Shown here: positions 1 to 6,779 of the stretch, in pieces
Layout of the letters: the number at the start of each line of letters is the position of its first letter
Position numbering within the stretch: position 1 is the first letter of the stretch
IMG/VR virus record: IMGVR_UViG_3300027736_000237
Location: 1-24,717 of that record
Direction: 5' to 3' (one strand)
Length of the DNA stretch: 24,717 nt
DNA from: a virus
Notes under the pieces: model-generated
The model's database searches: none
The model's input: the letters and a program-made list of their open reading frames with translations, nothing else
Told to the model about the DNA's origin: nothing
Position numbers and translations under genes: made by a program

Positions 1-1
1 A

Positions 2-175
2 ACAGGAAAATTCAATTTTCTTGCCCAAACTGCTATGTCAATCGGTGAATTACCAACAACAATTATAATCGGATTTACTTTTGGTAAATGTTTAAAAAAT
101 GAAAACCAACAAAGAAAGGAAAGAATATCAAACGGCTTGTGTGATGGAATGACAATGCCTAAATTAAATTTTTGA
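2..175 (+). CDS. C-terminal fragment of an unknown protein running in from the left edge
   Basis: The second forward frame is open from the window edge to a TGA at 173-175, giving 57 residues. The fragment has a short hydrophobic run (TTIIIGFTFG) followed by a polar, lysine- and arginine-rich tail. No ribosome binding site precedes the only nearby ATG (position 35), so I read it as the end of a longer gene rather than a complete small one. It converges on the small minus-strand gene ending at 201. No family is recognised, and the frame could be open by chance at this length. Confidence 0.35.
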   Translation, partial: TGKFNFLAQTAMSIGELPTTIIIGFTFGKCLKNENQQRKERISNGLCDGMTMPKLNF

Positions 176-200
176 TAATCAGGTTTTGGAAAAAGGATCA

Positions 201-347
201 TTAAATCTTAAAGAGTTTTTTCGTTTGCTTTTTTACAGAAACTGGTTGTGGATTGCGATAATTCATCCTCAATACAGTAAAGCTGTTATGGCGCTTGCCA
301 CCATGACCATTAGCTTCATCCATTTTTAAAAATTCTTTAAAAGTCAT
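201..347 (-). CDS. Small protein (48 aa) with a capsid-targeting-like N-terminus
   Basis: The ATG at 347 overlaps the TGA of the upstream gene (ATGA arrangement), so the two are probably translationally coupled. The protein begins MTFKEFLKMDEANGHGG. The aromatic-spaced start followed by M-D-E at residues 9-11 matches the pattern of six other proteins in this window and resembles the T4 capsid-targeting sequence that ends at the prohead protease site. The remainder after the predicted cut is about 37 residues, basic, with many Lys, Arg and Asn. A very basic small peptide would suit packaging with DNA, but that is inference. No known family is recognised. Confidence 0.65.
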   Translation of the reverse strand: MTFKEFLKMDEANGHGGKRHNSFTVLRMNYRNPQPVSVKKQTKKLFKI

Positions 348-691
348 TGCTGCCTACCAGCGCCCATAGCTCTAAAGGCATTAGCAATGTATCTGTCTGA
401 TTGATCAACTTGCTTGCCAAATTTTGCACTTGCTGCTGGGTCTTTACTCACAACAGCATTAACAGCCTTCTGGATTTCATTCTCATTACCAGTTGCTTTT
501 GCTTTTGCAACAGCAGGGTCTGTAATAATCTTTTTCTTCAAATTTTGAACAACAGGATCATTTGGATTAACTTTTGATTGATTTGCTGCTTGTGGAGGAT
601 TTGTCATCTGTGATGACTGAACAGCTCCTACAGATGGAATAGTAGCCGCTGCTTCTTCTATTTGATTCATATATTTTTTAAATGATAACAT
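344..691 (-). CDS. Small protein (115 aa) with a capsid-targeting-like N-terminus, candidate internal head protein
   Basis: The protein starts MLSFKKYMNQIEEAAAT, with F4, Y7 and I-E-E at residues 11-13. This is the same aromatic-plus-(I/L/M)-x-E pattern seen in several neighbours and in T4 internal proteins. After the predicted cut the chain is rich in Ala, Gln, Asn and Lys and appears helical and soluble, with no membrane segment or cysteines. No Shine-Dalgarno precedes the ATG; an AT box (CTAAATAAATAG on the minus strand, about 698-707) lies only a few bases upstream, so the message may be nearly leaderless. It overlaps the next gene (201-347) by four bases and is divergent from a small membrane peptide at 720. 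Function unknown. Confidence 0.75.
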   Translation of the reverse strand: MLSFKKYMNQIEEAAATIPSVGAVQSSQMTNPPQAANQSKVNPNDPVVQNLKKKIITDPAVAKAKATGNENEIQKAVNAVVSKDPAASAKFGKQVDQSDRYIANAFRAMGAGRQQ

Positions 692-719
692 ATCTCTATT
701 TATTTAGGAGGACTCAAAA
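692..719. promoter_or_regulatory. Short divergent intergenic region with an AT-rich late-promoter-like box
   Basis: Only 28 bases separate two divergent genes. The minus strand reads CTAAATAAATAGAG, which resembles the T4 late -10 box TATAAATA. The plus strand carries a strong ribosome binding site, AGGAGGA (706-712), for the small gene at 720. Promoter activity is inferred from resemblance only. Confidence 0.35.
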
Positions 720-845
720 ATGAAAACATTTGTCACATTGGTAGTAGCTTTTGTTTTAGGTTTTTTAGTTGGTGTGACTTCAACAATCATTGGACAGTTT
801 CATTACTGCCCATTCGTCAAAGCAAAACTTATCCATAAACACTAA
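720..845 (+). CDS. 41-aa single-pass membrane peptide
   Basis: An ATG at 720-722 follows a strong ribosome binding site (AGGAGGA, spacing about 7). The frame runs to TAA at 843-845, overlapping the stop of the convergent HldE-like gene by a few bases. The protein is MKTFVTLVVAFVLGFLVGV followed by a polar tail with one Cys and several Lys and His. Residues 4-25 form one hydrophobic segment, suitable for a membrane anchor or an uncleaved signal. Small one-helix phage proteins include holin-type, spanin-type and superinfection-exclusion proteins. Nothing here decides between them, so no role is assigned. Confidence 0.65.
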   Translation: MKTFVTLVVAFVLGFLVGVTSTIIGQFHYCPFVKAKLIHKH

Positions 846-2224
846 TCAAACTGCCTGTTTGATATTTCATTAAACCTCATTATCTTCTCTGTTGTTGAGA
901 TGCTATCCACATAATCAAAAATTATAACATTTGATATGTTGTTACCAACAACATTTTCTTTCTTATAATCTCCACCTTTAACTATTATGTCAGGAACAAT
1001 TTTTTTAATTGTTCCTATAGGTGTGTCTTCTTCAAAAGAAATTACAAAATCCACACATTCTAAAGAAGATAAAATCTTTATCCTATCTCTTAGTGGCAAC
1101 ATTGGTCTTCCAGATCCTTTTAATCTATTGACGCTTGCGTCACTATTCAAACCAACAACCAATTTGCTTCCCTGAGATTTAGCAAATTTTAAACAATCTA
1201 CATGTGCTGATGTTAACCCAAAATCAAAACAACCATTAGTCCACACTAAATCAAAATCTCTGTTTTTCAATACAAGTGGGTTGGTAATTAATTTTGTATC
1301 AACAAAAAAATCTGATGGATTCAAAGGTTTATTATATCTGTTGGCAACATATTTTGTTCCCGCTTCAAAAGCTATACTTAAACATTCAGGAAGACATATA
1401 TCAAGACCAATAGCCATTGCGAGAAAAGAAATAAAAGCATCGCCAGCACCAATGCAACTTTCTGGTTTTATTTTTTTATTACCTGAAAATATACGATGTA
1501 TTTTTTCATCATCATCAATTGCATTTACACCTTCTCCTGCATTCGTAATAACAACATTTTCGCATCCCAATAATGCTTGAAGCCATTTTAACTGATCTTC
1601 CACATTTTCTTTATTAACAAATCTTCTCGCCTCAATTGCATTAGGTTTGAATAGATAACAACCTTCCCAAATATTAAGCTTCTTTTTGGGATCAACAAAA
1701 GATTTAGTTTGTTTTAAATATTTTTTATGCCAATCTGTAGAAAATAATCCTTTGTCATAATCTGAAAAAATATTGATATCTGCTTCTGGAATTTTAAGTT
1801 TTTCAAGATAAGTCCCAATATCATTTAAACCAAAATTAGGTTGTTCAATATCCCATCTTGTCAATGGATGAAAATCTTTATAAAATCTTTTTTTAATAGG
1901 ATTTTTTATTTTATCTGAAACAATAGAATATTTTGTTTCGATGTTGTTTTTCAAGCAAATTTGTTCAGTTTTCGGGTTAAGAAGAGAAATAAGATTTACT
2001 TTTATATTGAAATTATTAAATTGAGCAGCAACATTGGCAGCACCACCACAAAGAATTTTAGATGGTTCTTCTGTAGAAGAACAATGAATGGGAATAGGAA
2101 ATTCTGGACTAATCCTATCAACTTCTACTTGGTGATATTCATCAACAAGAACATCACCAATAACATTTATTGTTAACGAAGAAGAATAAAGCTTATCAAA
2201 AAAGCTTGAAAAAAAACTATCCAT
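842..2224 (-). CDS. hldE: HldE-like bifunctional protein: PfkB-type heptose-7-phosphate kinase plus heptose-1-phosphate adenylyltransferase domain
   Basis: The length (460 aa) and domain order match bacterial HldE (RfaE), which phosphorylates D-glycero-D-manno-heptose 7-phosphate and later adenylylates heptose 1-phosphate to make ADP-heptose. Kinase domain (1-310): VIGDVLVDEY (21-30), RISPEFPIP (37-45), CGGAANVA (59-66) and the catalytic GAGD (259-262, Asp262). Nucleotidyltransferase domain (about 326-450): VWTNGCFDF, GLNSDASVNRLKG (358-370), SFEEDTP and VKGGDY (415-420). The usual FDxxHxGH motif is altered: residues 333-341 read FDFGLTSAH, so the first His is missing and there appears to be one extra residue. 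The adenylyltransferase activity is therefore doubtful or changed, while the kinase looks intact. It is divergent from the gene at 2260. A phage copy could supply sugar for glycan or capsid modification or alter host LPS precursors; this is inference. Confidence 0.9.
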   Translation of the reverse strand: MDSFFSSFFDKLYSSSLTINVIGDVLVDEYHQVEVDRISPEFPIPIHCSSTEEPSKILCGGAANVAAQFNNFNIKVNLISLLNPKTEQICLKNNIETKYSIVSDKIKNPIKKRFYKDFHPLTRWDIEQPNFGLNDIGTYLEKLKIPEADINIFSDYDKGLFSTDWHKKYLKQTKSFVDPKKKLNIWEGCYLFKPNAIEARRFVNKENVEDQLKWLQALLGCENVVITNAGEGVNAIDDDEKIHRIFSGNKKIKPESCIGAGDAFISFLAMAIGLDICLPECLSIAFEAGTKYVANRYNKPLNPSDFFVDTKLITNPLVLKNRDFDLVWTNGCFDFGLTSAHVDCLKFAKSQGSKLVVGLNSDASVNRLKGSGRPMLPLRDRIKILSSLECVDFVISFEEDTPIGTIKKIVPDIIVKGGDYKKENVVGNNISNVIIFDYVDSISTTEKIMRFNEISNRQFD

Positions 2225-2225
2225 G

Positions 2226-2259
2226 AAATAAATAGAGTTATAACAAGGGGTGTAAAAAA
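2226..2259 (+). promoter_or_regulatory. AT-rich late-promoter-like box and leader of the 2260 gene
   Basis: AAATAAATAGAG (2226-2237) is followed by TTATAACAAGGGGTG and the ATG at 2260. The AGGGG run acts as ribosome binding site. The box resembles the T4 late promoter TATAAATA and also lies next to the divergent HldE start. Inferred from similarity to boxes upstream of other presumed structural genes here. Confidence 0.4.
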
Positions 2260-3519
2260 ATGCTTAATGATTTAGATAAAAAAATATTTGACAAAAAATT
2301 TATTAATTTTTTGGTTGAGAAAAGGATTCACCCATCACATTTACTTAAATTGGCACAGCAAATTGATTCAGGTAAAATTTTAAAAGAAAATATTTTTAGC
2401 GGCATCGGTGGTGCGCTAAAAGGTCTGTACCATGGATTCAGAGCAGGATATGGTAGCGAAGATGTAAACCAAGCAGGAGATGTTCTAATAGATCAATTAG
2501 ATTTTGCTTATAGAACATTTGCAAACAGCATTGAAAATGCAACTGGTAGTAAATCTCAAGCACAAAGCATATTAACAAAATTACGCAATAATACAGAACC
2601 TTTGTTAAAAACATCTATCACAGATCAAGACATTAAATTGACAGCTAAGAAAAAAGCAGAAATAGCAGCTAGAGAAGCTGAAATGAAAATGAGTCCTGAA
2701 AGAAGAAAAACAACAACAACAACTAGGTCACCTAAATCTTCAACTAGCTTAGCCGATTTATGGGATAGAATTTCATCAAAACCAAAACCAGCAGAACCAA
2801 CAACACCAACACCAACACCAGAACCAACAACATCGCCTATAGGAGGTTTGGGCACAACAGGTGATGGGACTAGACCAGATCCTGAAGTTGGTGATATTGA
2901 TCCAAGTCTACGAGTAGGTCCAGAACCAGAACCAGAACCACGTCCAGAAGAACAAATTTTTGGCATCGTTGGGAAAAATTTCTTGAAAAATTTTAATAAT
3001 TTTTATCATGAATTTTTTGACGAAATGAATAAAAGTGAATATTTTGGCAACGAAGAAAATAAACCTCCCTTCTCTACTCTTAAAATAATAAAAAGACTTT
3101 ATACCTATCGAGAAAGTGATACTGCATTACCATTTACTAAGAAAAATATGACTCGCTTGGGTAAAGATTCTTGGAATGAAATTCTAACAAATGCAATTGG
3201 AACTTTAAAAAGAAATAATTGTAATTTTAGTGATGAATCATTTTGTGATGATATTATCGCTTCTTTAAAAGAATTAAGCGAAAATGGATATTATTCCAAT
3301 ATACTAAATGATTTAAAACGATCTAATCAAAATTGGGTTCGATTGTTGAAAGCATTAACACAAATATCAAAGTATATAGATACATTTTGCACAAGGCATC
3401 CTGATAAATGTGAAGAAGAAGGAAAAAAAGGTGGAGAAAAACTTTTAAAGAAATTAAGAGAAAGCAAAAACATTACTTTTTCAGATTGGTTGTTAATTAG
3501 CGAAAATAAACTATTTTAA
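2260..3519 (+). CDS. Large proline-rich-linker protein with a C-terminal capsid-targeting-like motif; candidate packaged or structural protein
   Basis: The 419-aa protein has an alpha-helical N-terminal domain (about 1-150) with a glycine-rich amphipathic stretch (IFSGIGGALKGLYHGFRAGYG begins at 45, one residue pair per turn). A long Pro/Thr/Glu linker follows (about 173-232, with TPTPTPEP and PEPEPEPRPEE repeats), then a helical C-terminal domain (about 235-400) with four cysteines. The last residues read ITFSDWLLISENKLF: an aromatic-spaced segment ending I-S-E at 413-415, the same pattern found at the N-termini of seven other proteins here. A weaker version, FINFLVE, lies at residues 14-20. 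No enzyme motif is seen. Architecture (glycine-rich helix, coil, proline tail) is similar to the protein at 7833-8492, but relatedness is unproven. Confidence 0.75.
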   Translation: MLNDLDKKIFDKKFINFLVEKRIHPSHLLKLAQQIDSGKILKENIFSGIGGALKGLYHGFRAGYGSEDVNQAGDVLIDQLDFAYRTFANSIENATGSKSQAQSILTKLRNNTEPLLKTSITDQDIKLTAKKKAEIAAREAEMKMSPERRKTTTTTRSPKSSTSLADLWDRISSKPKPAEPTTPTPTPEPTTSPIGGLGTTGDGTRPDPEVGDIDPSLRVGPEPEPEPRPEEQIFGIVGKNFLKNFNNFYHEFFDEMNKSEYFGNEENKPPFSTLKIIKRLYTYRESDTALPFTKKNMTRLGKDSWNEILTNAIGTLKRNNCNFSDESFCDDIIASLKELSENGYYSNILNDLKRSNQNWVRLLKALTQISKYIDTFCTRHPDKCEEEGKKGGEKLLKKLRESKNITFSDWLLISENKLF

Positions 3520-3546
3520 GAATAGACACGATTTTATGGAGATAAA

Positions 3547-4296
3547 ATGAAATTCCTATCAAGCATTTTGTTATCATTTGCTTTAGCGTTTACTTGTTTT
3601 TCTGCTGAGTCATTTGTAGCAGTTGAACCACCACCAGTCCCTCAATCTCCAATATACTCTGTTGGCAACAAGGTTGAAGGACTAGAATTGCCAGAACCAG
3701 TTACAGTTGATTCTAATGAAGGATTCATGCTTGTTCAAGCTAAAGCTAAAGGACAAGTTAAATGGTTTGTTCTTGGTAACAGCAAAGTAAAATATGTTGC
3801 CAATGAGGCTGCAAACAGTCTCATTGTTTCTGTTCCACAATCAGGATCAATCAATATTTTTGCAATTGCTCTTAATGATGGAAAATTAACAGATTTTGCA
3901 AGAACAGACATTACTGTAAAAGGCGTAAAACCAGATCCTGTTAAACCAGATCCAGTTGATCCTGTTGATCCAGATGTAACCTTAGAAAAGGTTCCAGAAG
4001 GATTACATGTTACATTTCTTACTGATTACAACCAATCAACACCAGATATTGCAGCTGTTTTAAATAGCAAAGACATCAGAGATATTATTCTGAAAACAAA
4101 AAGTTTTTACAAAGTTTATGATGTTAGCAGCAAAGTTGTAAAAGATAAAAACATGGATACCCTTCTTAAGAAGCTAAATAGCAATAACCTATTTGTTGTG
4201 CAGAAGACTGATGGAACTGTTCTTTACTACAGTGCTATTCCAAAAACAGAAGCAGAAGTTGTTAAAGTCCTAAACAAAATTACAAAGGGAGAATAA
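3547..4296 (+). CDS. Secreted two-domain protein (249 aa): beta-rich Ig-like domain, Pro/Asp linker, Cys-free thioredoxin-like domain
   Basis: A clear signal peptide is present: MKF, hydrophobic residues 4-17, and a likely cut after FSA20. Residues 45-125 look like a beta-sandwich (alternating hydrophobic strands, ending FARTDITVKG), resembling secreted Ig/PKD-like modules. Residues 126-144 are a repeated KPDPVDPV linker. Residues 150-249 have an alternating strand/helix pattern starting LHVTFLTD and containing NNLFVVQKTDGTVLYYSA, suggestive of a thioredoxin-like fold without the CxxC. The gene is first of a tight cassette: the papain-like protease starts two bases after its stop. A ribosome binding site (TGGAGAT) precedes the ATG. 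I recall similar short secreted modules from planctomycete genomes, but cannot confirm this. Confidence 0.75.
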   Translation: MKFLSSILLSFALAFTCFSAESFVAVEPPPVPQSPIYSVGNKVEGLELPEPVTVDSNEGFMLVQAKAKGQVKWFVLGNSKVKYVANEAANSLIVSVPQSGSINIFAIALNDGKLTDFARTDITVKGVKPDPVKPDPVDPVDPDVTLEKVPEGLHVTFLTDYNQSTPDIAAVLNSKDIRDIILKTKSFYKVYDVSSKVVKDKNMDTLLKKLNSNNLFVVQKTDGTVLYYSAIPKTEAEVVKVLNKITKGE

Positions 4297-4297
4297 C

Positions 4298-5104
4298 ATG
4301 AGTTTTCCATCAATATATTTCGACGGTTATTACCGTATCCTTTCCCATACGCCAAGTCCAGAAAACGCTACTCCAAAATTTGGAGATTCATTCAGAAGCT
4401 TTGATGCTGCCGCTCTTAAAGAAATTGATATGTCTTGGGAAGGACATAGAATCCTAAACCAAAAGTCAACTAGCAGCTGTGTTGCTCACGCATCTACTGC
4501 TGGTATGGAAATTTTGCAAAAACAACGTCAAAATGTTCAAAAAGACTTTAATCCATTCTTCCATTATGCTTTAATTAATGGTGGACAAGATGGTGGCGCT
4601 TTTATTTCAGATAGTCTTGACATGCTTAAAAAATATGGAATTTGCGAAACAAACGCATTTCCATACGACCGAGTTTACTATAAGAGAAGCTTAACCAAAG
4701 AAGCTTATGATAATGCTGCAAGATTTAAGTTGGAACAAGCTTATCAATGTGAAACATTTGAAGAAGTTTGTCAAGCAATCAACCTTGGTTTTGTTGTAAA
4801 TATCGGCATTCTTGTCGGATCTAACTTCGCAAAAGTTGATTCAGAAGGTATTGCCCCACTTCCAGCAGGTGGTGGTGGTGGACATTCAATGCTTGCATGC
4901 GGAATAAAGCAACACAGTAAACATGGCTGGCTGGTTAAGCTTCAAAACAGCTGGGGTTCCAGTTTTGGTCAAGGTGGCTATTGCTACGTTAGAAAAGAAC
5001 ACTTTACAAGTCGAAGCAAACTTGATTGCTTTGCTTTCCAAGGTGTTGTAGAAGATCCTCTAGATAAAGATAAGACAGACGATGTACCTGTTGTTAAAAT
5101 ATAA
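4298..5104 (+). CDS. Papain-fold (C1 family) cysteine protease
   Basis: All hallmarks of the C1 family are visible in 268 residues. They are oxyanion Gln55 and nucleophile Cys61 (NQKSTSSCVAHAS, six residues apart as in papain), catalytic His196 (GGGGGHSMLACG) and Asn217 (LQNSWGSSFGQGGY). There is no signal peptide and no long inhibitory prodomain; about 50 residues precede the catalytic core. The gene follows a secreted protein by two bases and is followed at 5115 by a helical protein, so it belongs to a co-translated cassette. In a phage such an enzyme could mature virion proteins, act on host surface protein or take part in lysis. The sequence does not decide. The usual phage prohead protease is a serine protease of another fold, so this is not its obvious substitute. 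Confidence 0.9.
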   Translation: MSFPSIYFDGYYRILSHTPSPENATPKFGDSFRSFDAAALKEIDMSWEGHRILNQKSTSSCVAHASTAGMEILQKQRQNVQKDFNPFFHYALINGGQDGGAFISDSLDMLKKYGICETNAFPYDRVYYKRSLTKEAYDNAARFKLEQAYQCETFEEVCQAINLGFVVNIGILVGSNFAKVDSEGIAPLPAGGGGGHSMLACGIKQHSKHGWLVKLQNSWGSSFGQGGYCYVRKEHFTSRSKLDCFAFQGVVEDPLDKDKTDDVPVVKI

Positions 5105-5114
5105 GGAGCTTGAA

Positions 5115-5591
5115 ATGAGCGAACCGGAAACAAGATATTCGTTAGTTGATATTGAGGTAATGAAAGAAAGTGCCCTTAATATGGGTGCTTCTACAGAATT
5201 CATTGCCGATTGTTTAAATAAGTATGGTCCTGAAGTCCTTAGCACTGTTACAGAAGGACTTAGAAACGGATTTTCGTTTGCATTCATTCTTGAAAGTTTC
5301 AGACTATTTGGTCCATTTGTTTTAGACTTCTTTATTTCTTTGATGTCTAAAAATAAAATGCAAGCAAATCTAATGGAAATCGTAAATCAACAAACGCTAG
5401 GAGCGGCTGCTCTTAGCAGAGAAGATATCAACAATTTCGTCAAAGATGAAAACATTGACTTAATGAGTTCCAATCTTATTAAGGTTTTTATTGAAAAAAT
5501 TCTTCCATACATTGGTAAAAAATATGGTCCTCTTATAATCGAAGCAATTATTGATGCAATTACAAAAGCTGTTGATGAGGATAAATTGTGA
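5115..5591 (+). CDS. Unknown helical protein (158 aa) with three KYGP-type repeats, possibly membrane-associated
   Basis: I chose the ATG at 5115 because AAGGAG (5103-5108) lies at the right distance; an upstream start at 5082 would sit inside the protease gene. Three similar segments are visible: NKYGPEVLSTVTEGL (about 36), RLFGPFVLDFFISLM (about 63) and KKYGPLIIEAIIDAI (about 133). Each has an aromatic-Gly-Pro followed by a hydrophobic helix. Residues 53-78 are hydrophobic enough for membrane association but contain Glu60 and Arg63. A holin-like or membrane-remodelling role is possible given the neighbouring secreted proteins and protease, but no family is recognised. Confidence 0.7.
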   Translation: MSEPETRYSLVDIEVMKESALNMGASTEFIADCLNKYGPEVLSTVTEGLRNGFSFAFILESFRLFGPFVLDFFISLMSKNKMQANLMEIVNQQTLGAAALSREDINNFVKDENIDLMSSNLIKVFIEKILPYIGKKYGPLIIEAIIDAITKAVDEDKL

Positions 5592-5938
5592 GATATTTAA
5601 TTCTTACTTTACTGTTTGCATTTAGCTTAAATTGTTTAGCTCAAGATTTACCTGTTATCAAATTTCCATCTAAAAATGAAATAGATAAAGCTATAATTAA
5701 AGAGCTAATCAAAGAACTTGATGCAAACAGTAAAGAAGAGTTACTAAAGGAAGACCAACAAAAAAAAGAACTAAAAGAAAGTCCAAAAGAAGAACCAAAG
5801 TCTCTTCTGCAAGTCGTTCCCAGTACATCTTCCCCCAAATTGTATAATACACCAACAGCTGTCAAGCCTATGTATTATACAAAGCCAATTTCTTCAAAGA
5901 AAATAACAATAAGAACTAAACCTAATTGTCCTACTTGA
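5588..5938 (+). CDS. Small secreted Lys/Glu-rich protein (116 aa), GTG start
   Basis: The GTG start overlaps the TGA of the preceding gene (GTGA arrangement), showing coupling. Residues 1-19 form a signal peptide (MRYLILTLLFAFSLNCLAQ) with a likely signal peptidase I cut after CLA. The LNC does not make a good lipobox. The mature part begins with a charged region (about 30-75, KEELLKEDQQKKELKES) likely to be helical or coiled coil, then a Pro/Ser/Thr/Tyr-rich basic tail ending NCPT. It is the last gene of the 3547-5938 cassette and is followed by a double hairpin. A spanin-like or periplasmic linker role is conceivable; function unknown. Confidence 0.65.
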   Translation: MRYLILTLLFAFSLNCLAQDLPVIKFPSKNEIDKAIIKELIKELDANSKEELLKEDQQKKELKESPKEEPKSLLQVVPSTSSPKLYNTPTAVKPMYYTKPISSKKITIRTKPNCPT

Positions 5939-5967
5939 CCAAAGTAGGACAATCTTCGGTCGAAGAT
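5925..5967. terminator. Two abutting hairpins between convergent genes
   Basis: A perfect 12-bp stem (ATTGTCCTACTT at 5925-5936 with AAGTAGGACAAT at 5942-5953) overlaps by two bases a second perfect 7-bp stem (ATCTTCG at 5952-5958 with CGAAGAT at 5961-5967). They separate convergent genes ending at 5938 and 5968, and the first stem begins within the upstream gene's last codons. There is no long U tract on either strand, so termination is inferred from position and stem strength. Confidence 0.55.
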
Positions 5968-6396
5968 TTACTCGGAAATCATAGAATCTATAACACTAGT
6001 CCTTGTGACAATCATTCTTCCTTTTACACTTTCAGCAAAAGACTTGCAAAAAGCTTTCATCTTAACAATCACATTGTCGTTTTTTGCATCTTCTTTAACA
6101 GAAAATTTAGGCTCACTAAGTCTAATGTTTCTGGTATCTGATACTTCAAAAAAGACAATATTAACACCATCGACATTCTGACTGTCAATGATATTAATTT
6201 TAGGAGTTTTTGATAGATTCCAATTGATGGTATCTAAGTATAAAGTTTTGTTGGAAAGTTGTGCCTGCAATTCTGTTTCACTAATTTTCGCACCAGAATT
6301 AGAAGGCATCTTAGAAGACACTAAGATCATTATGCCTAAAAGTGTCAATGAATGAAAACCTAAAAAAACATATCTCCAAAAACTATGGCAATTCAT
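5968..6396 (-). CDS. Membrane-anchored protein of unknown function (142 aa)
   Basis: I place the start at the ATG at 6396 because GGAGGTG (6400-6406) lies three bases upstream of it. Translation from the earlier ATG at 6408 would put that site inside the coding region. After a short positive N-terminus, residues about 10-28 (VFLGFHSLTLLGIMILVSS) form a single membrane helix or signal anchor. The rest is a soluble domain with alternating beta strands (TLYLDTINWNLS, VNIVFFEVSD) and a basic C-terminal helix. It is divergent from the small gene at 6474 and convergent with the 3547-5938 cassette. No family recognised. Confidence 0.65.
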   Translation of the reverse strand: MNCHSFWRYVFLGFHSLTLLGIMILVSSKMPSNSGAKISETELQAQLSNKTLYLDTINWNLSKTPKINIIDSQNVDGVNIVFFEVSDTRNIRLSEPKFSVKEDAKNDNVIVKMKAFCKSFAESVKGRMIVTRTSVIDSMISE

Positions 6397-6423
6397 AAGC
6401 ACCTCCATACTAAATTAGTGGTA

Positions 6424-6452
6424 TTGACATGGTTCTTCAAATAGACAAGAAT
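6424..6452 (+). promoter_or_regulatory. Probable sigma-70 promoter for the 6474 gene
   Basis: A consensus -35 (TTGACA, 6424-6429) is followed after 17 bases by AAGAAT (6447-6452, four of six matching TATAAT). It lies between divergent genes, just upstream of a strong ribosome binding site. Confidence 0.45.
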
Positions 6453-6473
6453 GCAATCCCAAAGGAGGATCGT

Positions 6474-6779
6474 ATGACTGCTCAAAAGTTTGAAGAAATA
6501 AGTGAATTCCTACCATGTGAATGTGCATGTCTAGAACATCATGCTCACATTGGACTAACTTGGTGGAGCAGAGATAATATAGCACAAGGATGTCAATGCA
6601 CAATTAATATACATCTAGCGCCACAATCATTCTGGAAAAGATTGGTATATGCGTTTAAATATTTGTTCCAGATTACAACTCCATCAGGAAGCTATGATGA
6701 AGTTATAATCAACAAAAATCGTGCAGAGAAAATAAAAAAACTTATAGAAAAATACTTAGCATTAGAAAGTCAGCTTTAA
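6474..6779 (+). CDS. Small phage protein (101 aa) with a CxC-His N-terminal cluster
   Basis: The ATG at 6474 is preceded by AAAGGAGG (6461-6468), which fixes the start; a longer reading from 6429 would place the ribosome binding site inside the gene. The protein has CECACLEHHAH at residues 15-25 and CQC near 40, suggesting metal binding. Then comes SFWKRLVYAFKYLF, a short amphipathic or hydrophobic helix, then SYDEVII and a Lys-rich helical tail. This layout (Cys/His cluster, rL..A.KYiF, aromatic-D-E-hydrophobic) is one I recall from many tailed-phage hypothetical proteins encoded near replication genes. No function is known. It overlaps the stop of ThyX tail to tail by four bases. Confidence 0.7.
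   Translation: MTAQKFEEISEFLPCECACLEHHAHIGLTWWSRDNIAQGCQCTINIHLAPQSFWKRLVYAFKYLFQITTPSGSYDEVIINKNRAEKIKKLIEKYLALESQL

Noticed and set aside
1281-1580. 99-aa plus-strand frame inside the HldE-like gene
   Set aside because: Antisense to the PfkB kinase domain, which has all its motifs intact; no ribosome binding site.
2784-2958. Possible tandem repeat or CRISPR-like array (CCAACA and CCAGAA repeats)
   Set aside because: It is an in-frame Pro-Thr / Pro-Glu codon repeat in a protein linker, with no spacers.
2625-2966. 113-aa open frame opposite the proline-rich linker
   Set aside because: Gly/Val/Ser repeats are the mirror of the CCA-rich repeats of the real gene; a low-complexity antisense artefact.
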